This document shows positions 55,664-63,874 of a DNA stretch of 64,000 nucleotides, piece after piece. The DNA lies in contig SVDN01000011.1 in NCBI GenBank assembly GCA_015057825.1, positions 22,317 to 86,316 of the forward strand, written 5' to 3'. The translations under genes were made by a program, and so were the position numbers. The first letter of the stretch is position 1; each line of letters opens with the position of its first letter. The DNA is from Lachnospiraceae bacterium (GTDB taxonomy: Bacteria > Bacillota > Clostridia > Lachnospirales > Lachnospiraceae). Below the pieces are notes generated by a model, which saw only the letters and a list, made by a program, of their open reading frames with translations, ran no database searches and had not been told where the DNA came from.

Positions 55664-56758
55664 ATGGTTAGGTATTTGGAAAAAGACGAATTTGATAAAG
55701 TTATTGAATTGGTTAAAATAGGGGCGAATGCTACAGAGGATTTTGCAAAGTTTTATCTTGAAAACAGAGCAATTCACAATATCGTTTTCGTTGATGAAGA
55801 AGACGGCGAATTGGTGGCTATTTTGCAAGCTGTTCCGAAAAAGTTTAATTTTAGCGGTAAAGAAATCGATGTGGCATATATTTATGCCATTGCAACATTG
55901 GAAGAACACAGAAAACAAGGGCATATGGATCATCTCTTTTCCTTTGCTCTTGAAGAGTTATACAAAAAGAATTTTGCATTTGCCTTTCTTTTTACAGAGG
56001 GTTATGAGCATTTCGAAAGATTCGGATTCAGCCCTTACAGAGATATACTTTGCGGAAAATACACGCCGCAGGAAACCAACGATACATTGTTTTTACGTCC
56101 GGCAAAGCCTATGGATGAGGATGAACTTGCATCCTACAGCCGTGCATGCCTTGACAAAAACAAACGTGTTTATGCCATCAGAGACAGTGACTATTTCTTT
56201 GATATGATTAAACTTGTAAGATTCCAAGGCGGCGAGATTGAAAAACTTGTGGATACCGCCGGCAATATGATGGCTTTTGGTTGTTGTATGTTAGAAGACG
56301 GAAAAGTTACCGTTTCCGAAATTACCAGCAAATACGGCTACGAAAAGCAATTGTTTAATTTGATTTGTCAAAAATACGGAGTTGACGAACTGGAAATCCT
56401 TGCAGATGAGAAAAGTAAATTGTATAATATGCCATGGATTGACAAGTCGACATTTACAAAAAAAGCCTGCTCAATGTTCAGGCCTATTAACATGTTTGAA
56501 CTTGCCAAGATAACAAGATTGCCGCTGAATGCTAAATTTGTGGCAAACATTGTGGATAAAACCATAAAAGAGAATAATATGACTGTAGAATTTTGTGCAG
56601 ATGAAGATGGATTCGGCAAAATTACCGTTCTTGATTCCAAAGTCGACAAGGACCTGGATGTAAGCGAAATCGGTTCTCATGCAATCGATATGCAAAGCGA
56701 AATCGGCATTACACTTGATAACGGTGATTTGATATGGTTACAGGAAATAATCGGATAA
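55664..56758 (+). CDS. GNAT acetyltransferase, Eis-like
   Basis: 364 aa. Acetyl-CoA motif IYAIATLEEHRKQGHMDHLFSFAL, then LFTEGYEHFERFGFSPY. The three-part layout (GNAT, second GNAT-like, C-terminal SCP2-like segment ending DNGDLIWLQEIIG) fits the Eis family, which acetylates amines, lysines or aminoglycosides. Substrate unknown. GGGGGT 7 bases upstream of ATG. Confidence 0.8.
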   Translation: MVRYLEKDEFDKVIELVKIGANATEDFAKFYLENRAIHNIVFVDEEDGELVAILQAVPKKFNFSGKEIDVAYIYAIATLEEHRKQGHMDHLFSFALEELYKKNFAFAFLFTEGYEHFERFGFSPYRDILCGKYTPQETNDTLFLRPAKPMDEDELASYSRACLDKNKRVYAIRDSDYFFDMIKLVRFQGGEIEKLVDTAGNMMAFGCCMLEDGKVTVSEITSKYGYEKQLFNLICQKYGVDELEILADEKSKLYNMPWIDKSTFTKKACSMFRPINMFELAKITRLPLNAKFVANIVDKTIKENNMTVEFCADEDGFGKITVLDSKVDKDLDVSEIGSHAIDMQSEIGITLDNGDLIWLQEIIG

Positions 56759-56794
56759 AGTTTAGATTTAAAACCGTATATCTCATTCGTCTGT

Positions 56795-56822
56795 ATCGCA
56801 AGGAAATAAAATTCCTTGCGAT
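56795..56822 (+). terminator. Hairpin after the GNAT gene
   Basis: ATCGCAAGGAA (56795-56805) pairs perfectly with TTCCTTGCGAT (56812-56822), 6-base loop; no T-run, so termination is uncertain. Confidence 0.6.
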
Positions 56823-56885
56823 TGTCATGTAATTTATTGAAAACTTAAGCTTTTGAGTAATAAAAAAGAATTGGAAGAGAGAGTC

Positions 56886-57548
56886 ATGGGATACTTTGAA
56901 GAATTAAATGAAATGTTTGAGGTTATAAAGGAACGAGACCCTGCTATTAAATCAAAGAGAGAAGTTCTTTTATATCCATGCTTCAGAGCTATTAGAAAAT
57001 ACAGAAAGGCGCATGAATACTATCTTAAAGGCGATTATTACAAAGCCAGAAAGATTTCGCAAAAAGCGGCAGCCAAAACCGGAATAGAGATTCATCCGGG
57101 TGCAACCATAGGTAAAGGTCTTTTTATTGACCACGGACACGGTGTTGTTATCGGTGAAACAACAATAATCGGCGACAATGTTACTCTTTATCAAGGAGTT
57201 ACCCTTGGCGGTACCGGTAAAGAACAGGGCAAGCGTCACCCGACATTGGAAGACAATGTTATGGTTAGTGCCGGTGCAAAGGTTTTGGGTTCCATAACAA
57301 TAGGCGCCAACTCAAAAGTAGGTGCGGGCTCCGTTGTCTTAAACGATGTTCCGCCAAACTCCACAGTTGTGGGTGTTCCGGGAAAAGTTGTCAAAACAAA
57401 CGAAGAAAGACTTGATTGCATCAAACTTCAAAGAAGTGAAATGGATCAGATTCATCTTCCGGATCCCGTTGAACTTGAAATATGCGAATTGAAAAAGCAA
57501 GTTGAGGATTTGAAAAAAGTGGTAGAGGCTTTAAAAGAAGATAAATAG
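56886..57548 (+). CDS. cysE: Serine O-acetyltransferase
   Basis: Makes O-acetylserine for cysteine synthesis. 220 aa from ATG 56886 ([20 protein letters not shown], matching short clostridial CysE/EpsC). Hexapeptide repeats [59 protein letters not shown]. The frame extends to a TTG at 56853, but ATG 56886 has the better family fit. The C-terminal 40 residues are a coiled-coil tail. cysS follows 45 bases later, a cysteine supply-to-use pair. Confidence 0.93.
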   Translation: MGYFEELNEMFEVIKERDPAIKSKREVLLYPCFRAIRKYRKAHEYYLKGDYYKARKISQKAAAKTGIEIHPGATIGKGLFIDHGHGVVIGETTIIGDNVTLYQGVTLGGTGKEQGKRHPTLEDNVMVSAGAKVLGSITIGANSKVGAGSVVLNDVPPNSTVVGVPGKVVKTNEERLDCIKLQRSEMDQIHLPDPVELEICELKKQVEDLKKVVEALKEDK

Positions 57549-57593
57549 TAGCTGGCTTTTGCCATTGTTAATAGACTAAGAAAAGAGATAAAT

Positions 57594-58994
57594 ATGAAGA
57601 TTTATAACACATTAACCAGAAGAAAAGAAGAATTTGTTCCTATAGAAGAGGGAAAGGTAAGAATGTATGTCTGCGGACCTACGGTTTACAACTATATTCA
57701 TATAGGTAATGCCCGTCCGATGATTGTTTTCGATACGGCCCGCCGCTATATGGAATACAAAGGATATAAAGTTAACTACGTTTCAAACTTTACGGATGTT
57801 GACGATAAGATAATAAAAAAAGCCAACGAAGAAGGCGTAACAAGCGAAGAGATTTCAAATCGTTATATCGAAGAATGCAAAAAGGATATGGAGGGCATGA
57901 ACATCAAGCCTGCTACATACAATCCTTTGGCAACCAAAGAAATAGACGGTATGCTGGATATGATAAAAGTCCTTATTGAAAAAGGCTACGCATACGAAAA
58001 AAACGGCACGGTTTATTATAGAACAGCAAAGTTTAAAGACTACGGCAAGCTTTCAAAGAAGAATATGGACGAGCTTCAGGCCGGACACAGAAGCATTTTG
58101 GTTACCGGCGATGACGAAAAAGAAGATCCGATGGATTTCGTTCTTTGGAAACCGAAAAAAGAAGGGGAACCTTTCTGGCCATCTGACTATTCCGACGGAC
58201 GCCCGGGTTGGCATATTGAATGTTCGGTAATGGCTAAGAAATATCTCGGTGACGAAATAGATATTCATGCCGGCGGTGAGGACCTTATTTTTCCTCATCA
58301 CGAAAACGAAATAGCTCAAAGTGAAGCCGCAAACGGAGTTCAATTTTCAAGATATTGGATGCACAACGCTTTTTTGAATATTGACAATCACAAGATGTCA
58401 AAGTCTCTGGGAAATTTTAAAACAGTCAGAGAAATAAGCGAAAAATACGATCTTCAGGTTTTGAGATTTTTCATGCTCAGCGCCCATTACAGAAGTCCTC
58501 TTAACTTCAGCGCTGATTTAATGGAAAGCTCGAAAGCCGGACTTGCAAGAATCGTAACAGCGGTTGATAATTTGAATCATCTTTTGGAAAATGCAAAAGA
58601 GGATGAGTTCAAAGCCGGTGAAGATGCGGACTTTGCAAAAACTTATGTGGCAAAATTCGAAGAAGCAATGGATGATGATTTCAATACGGCAGATGCAATA
58701 TCCGCAGTATTTGAACTTGTAAAATATGTAAATTCAAATGCAAACGAGAACAGTTCAAAAGCATTTTTGAACGCAGCAAAAGAAGAAATTACAAAACTTT
58801 GCGATATTCTCGGAATAATCGTTACAAAAGAAGCTGAAATCCTTGATGAAGAAATAGACAATCTTATTAAGGAAAGACAGCAGGCAAGAAAAGATAAAAA
58901 CTTTGCCAGAGCCGATGAAATCAGAGATTTGCTCGCAGACAAAGGTATTATCTTGGAAGATACACGTGAAGGAGTAAAATGGCACAGAAAGTAG
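57594..58994 (+). CDS. cysS: Cysteinyl-tRNA synthetase
   Basis: Charges tRNA-Cys. 466 aa. Zinc Cys in RMYVCGPTVYNYIHIGNARP (HIGN), WHIECSVM, KMSKSLGNF. C-terminal DALR-like domain to KWHRK. AAGAGAT upstream of the ATG. Its end overlaps mrnC by 16 bases. Confidence 0.98.
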   Translation: MKIYNTLTRRKEEFVPIEEGKVRMYVCGPTVYNYIHIGNARPMIVFDTARRYMEYKGYKVNYVSNFTDVDDKIIKKANEEGVTSEEISNRYIEECKKDMEGMNIKPATYNPLATKEIDGMLDMIKVLIEKGYAYEKNGTVYYRTAKFKDYGKLSKKNMDELQAGHRSILVTGDDEKEDPMDFVLWKPKKEGEPFWPSDYSDGRPGWHIECSVMAKKYLGDEIDIHAGGEDLIFPHHENEIAQSEAANGVQFSRYWMHNAFLNIDNHKMSKSLGNFKTVREISEKYDLQVLRFFMLSAHYRSPLNFSADLMESSKAGLARIVTAVDNLNHLLENAKEDEFKAGEDADFAKTYVAKFEEAMDDDFNTADAISAVFELVKYVNSNANENSSKAFLNAAKEEITKLCDILGIIVTKEAEILDEEIDNLIKERQQARKDKNFARADEIRDLLADKGIILEDTREGVKWHRK

Positions 58995-59449
58995 ATATTT
59001 ACGCCTTAATCAGCGAAAAACTGGGATGTGAACATAAAAATCCCGAGGATTTGTCTTCGCTTGCCCTTGCTTTTATAGGTGATGCGGTTTACGAGCTTGT
59101 TCTCAGAAGTAAGGTAATAAGCGACTTTAATCGTTCCGTAAAAGAGCTTAATTATTTTGGAAGCGCTCTTGCGAAAGCGCCTACTCAAAGCGAAATTATC
59201 AAAAAGCTTATTGAGGAAGAAATGCTGAGCGAAACGGAGCTTGCAATATTCAAAAGAGGAAGAAACGCAAAATCCAACACATCCGCAAAAAACGCCACAA
59301 TCGGAGAGTACAGGGATGCAACGGGTTTTGAGGCTTTGATCGGTCATTTGTATTTGGAAGGCAATACAGACAGGATTATAGAGCTGTCCGACTACGGATT
59401 TAACTTTGTTATTGCCAAACACGGCAATCCAAAAGATATAAAGAAATAA
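58979..59449 (+). CDS. mrnC: Mini-ribonuclease 3
   Basis: Matures 23S rRNA ends. 156 aa RNase III domain without dsRNA-binding part: LALAFIGDAVYELVLRSK, SATIGEYRDATGFEALIGHLYLEG-type ending (here NATIGEYRDATGFEALIGHLY). ATG inside the cysS end, AAGGAG upstream, typical cysS-mrnC-rlmB order. Confidence 0.96.
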   Translation: MAQKVDIYALISEKLGCEHKNPEDLSSLALAFIGDAVYELVLRSKVISDFNRSVKELNYFGSALAKAPTQSEIIKKLIEEEMLSETELAIFKRGRNAKSNTSAKNATIGEYRDATGFEALIGHLYLEGNTDRIIELSDYGFNFVIAKHGNPKDIKK

Positions 59450-59458
59450 GGAGTAATA

Positions 59459-60214
59459 ATGGATAACGACTATAAACAAGATGAACTTGTTGTTGAGGGG
59501 CGAAATGCCGTTGCGGAAAGTTTCAAAGCCGGAAAAACGGTTGACAAACTTTTCATTTTAGAAGGTTGCAAAGACGGCCCGCTTAATTCAATCATCAGAC
59601 AGGCTAAAAAGAAGGGAACGGTTATTAATTTTGTTCCCAGAGAAAAGCTTGATCAGATTTCCAAAACCGGTAAACATCAAGGTGTAATAGCTATTCTTGC
59701 GGCCTTTGATTATGCCGAATTGGATGATGTTCTTGCAAAAGCCAAAGAAAAGGGCGAAGATCCTTTTATATTCATTCTGGACAATATTGAAGATCCCCAC
59801 AATTTGGGTGCGATTATTCGTACCGCAAATCTTTGCGGGGCTCACGGCGTTGTTATTCCGAAAAGACGCGCAACTGGCCTTACAGCCACTGTGGCAAAGG
59901 CTTCCGCCGGTGCGATTTATCATACTCCGGTGGTTAAGGTTACAAATATTTCCGCAACCATCGAAGAACTTAAAAACAAAGGTCTTTGGTTTGTTTGCGC
60001 CGATATGGATGGCGAAAGCATGTATAAGCTTGATATGAAAGGTCCTATTGCTTTGGTAATCGGCAATGAAGGCAGCGGTGTCTCAAGACTTGTTAAGGAA
60101 AAGTGCGATTTTATCGCATCCATTCCAATCAAAGGCGATATTGATTCTTTGAATGCTTCCGTTGCTTGCGGCGTTTTGGCATTTGAGATTGTAAGACAGA
60201 GAATGCAGGCATAA
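59459..60214 (+). CDS. rlmB: 23S rRNA Gm2251 methyltransferase RlmB
   Basis: SPOUT methyltransferase. 251 aa. VEGRNAVAESF; LDNIEDPHNLGAIIRTANLCG; VIGNEGSGVSRLVKEKCD; IPIKGDIDSLNASVACGVLAFEI. AAGGAG 7 bases upstream of ATG, 9 bases after mrnC. Confidence 0.96.
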   Translation: MDNDYKQDELVVEGRNAVAESFKAGKTVDKLFILEGCKDGPLNSIIRQAKKKGTVINFVPREKLDQISKTGKHQGVIAILAAFDYAELDDVLAKAKEKGEDPFIFILDNIEDPHNLGAIIRTANLCGAHGVVIPKRRATGLTATVAKASAGAIYHTPVVKVTNISATIEELKNKGLWFVCADMDGESMYKLDMKGPIALVIGNEGSGVSRLVKEKCDFIASIPIKGDIDSLNASVACGVLAFEIVRQRMQA

Positions 60215-60252
60215 AATTTTTCTGTAATTTGCCATTTATTTCGTCGGAAATA

Positions 60253-60282
60253 ATTGACAATAGCTAAAAATTTAGTTATATT
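60253..60282 (+). promoter_or_regulatory. Promoter of tRNA-Thr
   Basis: TTGACA (60253-60258), 18 bases, TATATT (60277-60282), 11 bases before the tRNA. Confidence 0.7.
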
Positions 60283-60292
60283 TTTATAGATT

Positions 60293-60364
60293 GCTCTTGT
60301 AGCTCAGGGGTAGAGCGTTGCATTGGTAATGCAAAGGCCACGGGTTCAAATCCCGTCAGGAGCT
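60293..60364 (+). tRNA. tRNA-Thr (anticodon GGT)
   Basis: Acceptor GCTCTTG/CAGGAGC (one G-T), D-arm GCTC/GAGC, anticodon stem TTGCA/TGCAA with loop TTGGTAA (GGT), T-arm ACGGG/CCCGT with TTCAAAT. CCA not encoded. Confidence 0.96.
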
Positions 60365-60369
60365 TAAAT

Positions 60370-60775
60370 AATTGCCTATCAGGCGGCACTTCATATATTG
60401 AGGTGCCGCCTTTTGTGCCGTGAAAAATATTTGTTTTTAAACCAATTGTGTAATAAAAAACAAGTTATGAAAATATCTGTTTTCAACCTGTCGTTACGTC
60501 AAGAATAACTAATGAAAATCAATGATGTTTTTTATAAAAGTCCGCAAACGGCTCGCATTCGACATCCTGTCTCAGGCTCGCCTTGATTGGACGTCCTGTC
60601 CAATCATTGCTGGTGTTGTGAGATTTTCAAAGTTATTCTAAGACTCCACTCTAAGGTATGAAAAGCAGATATTTTCAAACTTGTTTTTTATCTTACTCTT
60701 TAGCTTTAAAACAAATATTTTTTTCACGGCATTTAACGGCGGCTAAATATATGAATATGTGCCTGATAGGCAATT
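60370..60775. repeat. Giant palindromic element 4 (406 nt)
   Basis: Outer arms AATTGCCTATCAGGC (60370-60384) and GCCTGATAGGCAATT (60761-60775) are a perfect 15-bp match. Further nested arm pairs: GTGCCGTGAAAAATATTTG near 60415-60433 with CAAATATTTTTTTCACGGC near 60712-60730; AACAAGTTATGAAAATATCTG near 60459-60479 with its partner near 60667-60686; AAGAATAACT near 60500-60509 with AGTTATTCT near 60631-60639. The centre holds GATTGGAC/GTCCAATC (60584-60604). The left end contains the tRNA-Thr terminator GGCGGCACTTCA/TGAGGTGCCGCC with TTTT (60382-60414). No gene inside. Confidence 0.85.
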
Positions 60776-60913
60776 TTTTTTCTTTCCCTCTTAGCTAAGA
60801 GCATAATCTGCATCGAAAATAAACGTCAAGGCCTTGCCTTTTCAAGGTGCGTACGCAGCCTTGACGTTATTTTCGAGCAGATTAAAATGCAGCTATGAGG
60901 AAAAAGAAAAAAT
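60772..60913. repeat. Giant palindromic element 5 (142 nt)
   Basis: CGAAAATAAACGTCAAGGC (60814-60832) pairs with GCCTTGACGTTATTTTCG (60858-60875), one bulged base. Flanking arms TAATCTGC/GCAGATTA, TTAGCT/AGCTA and TTTTCTTTCCCTC/GAGGAAAAAGAAAA extend it. It abuts element 4 on the left and the antitoxin gene on the right. Confidence 0.85.
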
Positions 60914-60936
60914 ATATAATCATACCTTCTGTAAAT

Positions 60937-61206
60937 CTAATTAAAGACTTCATCTAAATCAAAGGAGTTATCGGATTTTGCTTGCTTAAGACCTTCTTCC
61001 ATAAATGAATCAAACTGATCTTTAGTCATTTCATCACGAGCAGGAAGTGATATTGAAAACGGAATTCCATTATGAGCAATTATCTGTCTGTAATACATAT
61101 CTATTGCTACCGCACGGGGAATCCCCAGCTTTTCCAAAATTTTTTCAGCTTTTTCCTTTATTCCAAGTTCTATTCTAATGTTTACGTTTGCTGTTTTTGA
61201 TGCCAT
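60937..61206 (-). CDS. RelB/DinJ-type antitoxin, no toxin partner
   Basis: 89 aa from ATG 61206 (MASKTANVNIRIELGIKEKAEKILEKLGIPRAVAIDMYYRQIIAHNGIPF), the ribbon-helix-helix pattern of RelB/DinJ antitoxins; AAAGGTGG 8 bases upstream. The C-terminal half (KDQFDSFMEEGLKQAKSDNSFDLDEVF) is the usual toxin-binding tail. A RelE/YafQ toxin gene should follow it on the minus strand, but there only palindromes 5 and 4 lie, so it is an orphan. Confidence 0.88.
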   Translation of the reverse strand: MASKTANVNIRIELGIKEKAEKILEKLGIPRAVAIDMYYRQIIAHNGIPFSISLPARDEMTKDQFDSFMEEGLKQAKSDNSFDLDEVFN

Positions 61207-61329
61207 TTTGTCCACCACCTTTCAATATCATTATATGCAAATGTGTTGCAATTTGCAATACATTTCAACTGAATACTTACCTGAACACGCATTGTAGTTC
61301 CAGAGGGACTAAATCTTTTTTTGGCAAAT

Positions 61330-61594
61330 AGCGGAGTCGCCTCTGGCAAACTAGAAATACAAGCCGGACACGGCGGCAGGGAGGATTGAATTTAATTACG
61401 ATAGCGAGGCTTTCGTATATGAGTTGTGCGATGTTAGCGGCCAAAGGAGCTTATGTTTGAGCGAAGCGAGTTTAAGCGGTTGGCCGCAAATAAACGAGCG
61501 CAACGAATAGAAAACGAAGCGTGTAATTAAAACAATCCTCCCCGCTGCCGTGAGTGAGGCTTGTATATCGATATCTTCTAATAGGCGACTCGCT
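61330..61594. repeat. Giant palindromic element 3B (shared core)
   Basis: Outer arms AGCGGAGTCGCCT (61330-61342) and AGGCGACTCGCT (61583-61594), then ACAAGCC.../...GGCTTGT and CGGCGGCAGGGAGGATTG/CAATCCTCCCCGCTGCCG. Core 61383-61538 matches element 3A in opposite orientation, apart from a 9-base gap at the tip and a handful of substitutions, two pairs of which keep the stem. A 25-codon frame (61453-61530) with AAAGGAG before its ATG lies in the core; the 9-base gap keeps the frame. It fills most of the 578-base gap before the TetR gene; nothing else is seen there except the TetR promoter. Confidence 0.88.
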
Positions 61595-61676
61595 TACTTT
61601 ACCTGACAAACATCATTCGGCGTCGACACTGTCATTTTGACTAATTTTTGGAAACTATTTTTGTGCACTTGTTTTA

Positions 61677-61738
61677 TTGTTAGGTAATTATTGCTATGTT
61701 AAAATAAAGGAAACTAACATAAAGGATATAGTTTCCTT
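61677..61738 (+). promoter_or_regulatory. Promoter and operator of the TetR operon
   Basis: TTGTTA (61677-61682), 17 bases, TAAAAT (61700-61705). Immediately after, AAGGAAACTA (61707-61716) and TAGTTTCCTT (61729-61738) form a perfect 10-bp inverted repeat with a 12-base spacer, over the transcription start: a classic TetR-type autoregulation site. Confidence 0.75.
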
Positions 61739-61784
61739 ATGGGATTGTTAACAATGTATTTATACGAAAGGACGTGCACGACTA

Positions 61785-62363
61785 ATGAGACCAAGAAAAG
61801 ACGAAAATGTTGTAAGACAGCAGATTGTTGACGAGGCATTGAAATTATTTAAGATTAAAGGCCTTAAATTTTCAATGGATGAACTTTCACACAATCTTTC
61901 AATCAGCAAGAAAACCATCTATATGATTTTCAATGACAAAAAAGACATGTTTAATTACATTCTTAATAACATCTTTGACAGTATCGAAGAAGAGAAAGCA
62001 AAGATTTTAAAGGACAAATCATTGGATACGGTTGAAAAACTTAAAAGAACTTTGGCTTCTATGCCTGAGCAGTACAGAAATTTCAATTTTGAGAAGTTAT
62101 ATCTTCTTAAATCCAAATATCCAACAGTTTACGAAAACGTTGAAAAACGCCTTGAATCCGGCTGGGAGGATGTAATCAAACTTATGGAAAAAGGCGTAAA
62201 AGAAAAGAAAATAAGGAAGACAAATCTTGTTCTTTTTAAATTTATATACACATCGGTTATTGAAACATTCTTCCAAAAGAATACTCTTGTGATATACGAC
62301 ATTCCATACGATTATGCGTTAAGTGAAGTTGTTTCCATAATTATGGATGGTATTGTTGCCTAA
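61785..62363 (+). CDS. TetR/AcrR family repressor
   Basis: 192 aa. Helix-turn-helix at residues about 12-60 (RQQIVDEALKLFKIKGLKFSMDELSHNLSISKKTIYMIFNDKKDMF), helical ligand-binding part after. It heads an operon with a glycosyltransferase-like gene and a GPH-type symporter; probably represses it through the palindrome at the promoter. No close Shine-Dalgarno stands out; GAAAGGACG lies 15 bases upstream. Confidence 0.9.
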   Translation: MRPRKDENVVRQQIVDEALKLFKIKGLKFSMDELSHNLSISKKTIYMIFNDKKDMFNYILNNIFDSIEEEKAKILKDKSLDTVEKLKRTLASMPEQYRNFNFEKLYLLKSKYPTVYENVEKRLESGWEDVIKLMEKGVKEKKIRKTNLVLFKFIYTSVIETFFQKNTLVIYDIPYDYALSEVVSIIMDGIVA

Positions 62364-62389
62364 AATGTTTTAAGAAAGAGGGGAGAAAA

Positions 62390-63865
62390 TTGGACAGATC
62401 TTCAGTGATCTTTGGAAACAAGATGCCTGCAAAAGTTGTGAAAAAGGCTGAAAAATCCAAAAAGAAATGGATAAAAAAATTCGGTGACGATTCGACAAGG
62501 AATTATTCCGTTGAAATTACCGAAAATCCGCAAATAGGAAATGAGCTGGGTGTCAAAAACATTCGCATAGCAGACAAGGAAGACGGACTTAACACTGCCG
62601 AGTTTGACAGGCAAAAGGGCATTATTGTGGGAAATATCAGAATGGGATTCGGTCATTACCGCATTTCAATGGCCATTGCTTCCGCGGCTCATCACTTAGG
62701 TTATACGCCTTATTGGATGGATCTTAATTCTTTTCCGACTACGACATGTACCAAGTTGATCGGTGCTCAAAATGAGCTCTATTCAAAGGGCTCCAGACTT
62801 TCTCAAAAAAGCAAGCTTTTTAACAAGCTTGTTTGGGAACCGCTTAATTACGAAGGATTTAAAAAACTTTCTTACAATGCGGCGGATCAAAAGAATGCGG
62901 AACTTATGTCAACCGTATATAAAAACATTCCAAAAGATATTCCTGTGGTTGCAACTCATGTTTGGCCGGCTCAGGCAGCCATTCATGCAGGTATGAAAAA
63001 TGTTGTAAATGCCATTCCGGACAACTGGCCTATGGCACTGCATTATGCTGAGGGTAGCATTCATACTGTTCAAACGCATTACGCATACAATGGTTACAGA
63101 AGGCTTGATGATATGGTAAAAGGCGAGGTGCTAAACCCTATGCCTGAAGATTCTTTGGTTTATACAGGCCATTACATCGACCATGAGCTGGTTTCGAATA
63201 TCGAGGCGGACTGCGATGCGAGAATCAGAAGAAGAAAGAACAAAAAACCTATCAGATTCTTGCTTACAATCGGTGGTGCGGGAGCGCAAAAAGAAATCTT
63301 TATTGAAATCATCAAACATCTTATAAAACTAGTCAATGACGGACAGGCTGTATTGTTTGTAAATGTAGGGGACTACAGAAATGTTTGGGATGAAATAGTC
63401 TCAGATATGTTTAATCTTCGAAGCGTTGCAACAGAGCATTTCGACAATTGGGAAGAGACGAAGAAATTCGCTGAAGAAGCACTTAACAATGACGATTTAA
63501 CGGGCTTTCACGTATTCTGCCATAAGGATATTTTTGAAGCGGTATACGCAACAAACCTTCTTATGAGAGCCTGTGATGTGCTTGTTACAAAACCGAGTGA
63601 ACTTGCTTTTTATCCGGTTCCGAAACTTTTTATTAAAAGAGTCGGCGGACATGAGATGTGGGGTGCAATTCATTCGGCGGAAATAGGTGATGGCACAACA
63701 GAATGTGACACAATTCCGAAAGCAAAGAAAATGCTTGATTTGTTCTTGAAAGAGGAAAACGTGCTTATAGATATGTGCGAGAATATCAAGCAAAACAAAG
63801 TCGCCGGCATATACGACGGCGCATACAAAGTGGTTGAGTTGGCGTTTAATAATCGCAAAGAATAG
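62390..63865 (+). CDS. Putative GT-B glycosyltransferase-like protein
   Basis: 491 aa, cytoplasmic. Residues 1-75 are Lys-rich. IIVGNIRMGFGHYRISMAIASAAHHLGY is the MurG/UgtP-type N-terminal loop; LLTIGGAGAQKE and CDVLVTKPSELAFYPVPKLFIKRVGGHE resemble the C-terminal donor-binding part of GT28-like enzymes. The acceptor and donor are unknown. Start TTG 62390 with AGAGGGGAG about 5 bases upstream. Between TetR and a sugar symporter. Confidence 0.7.
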   Translation: MDRSSVIFGNKMPAKVVKKAEKSKKKWIKKFGDDSTRNYSVEITENPQIGNELGVKNIRIADKEDGLNTAEFDRQKGIIVGNIRMGFGHYRISMAIASAAHHLGYTPYWMDLNSFPTTTCTKLIGAQNELYSKGSRLSQKSKLFNKLVWEPLNYEGFKKLSYNAADQKNAELMSTVYKNIPKDIPVVATHVWPAQAAIHAGMKNVVNAIPDNWPMALHYAEGSIHTVQTHYAYNGYRRLDDMVKGEVLNPMPEDSLVYTGHYIDHELVSNIEADCDARIRRRKNKKPIRFLLTIGGAGAQKEIFIEIIKHLIKLVNDGQAVLFVNVGDYRNVWDEIVSDMFNLRSVATEHFDNWEETKKFAEEALNNDDLTGFHVFCHKDIFEAVYATNLLMRACDVLVTKPSELAFYPVPKLFIKRVGGHEMWGAIHSAEIGDGTTECDTIPKAKKMLDLFLKEENVLIDMCENIKQNKVAGIYDGAYKVVELAFNNRKE

Positions 63866-63874
63866 GAGGAAAAT

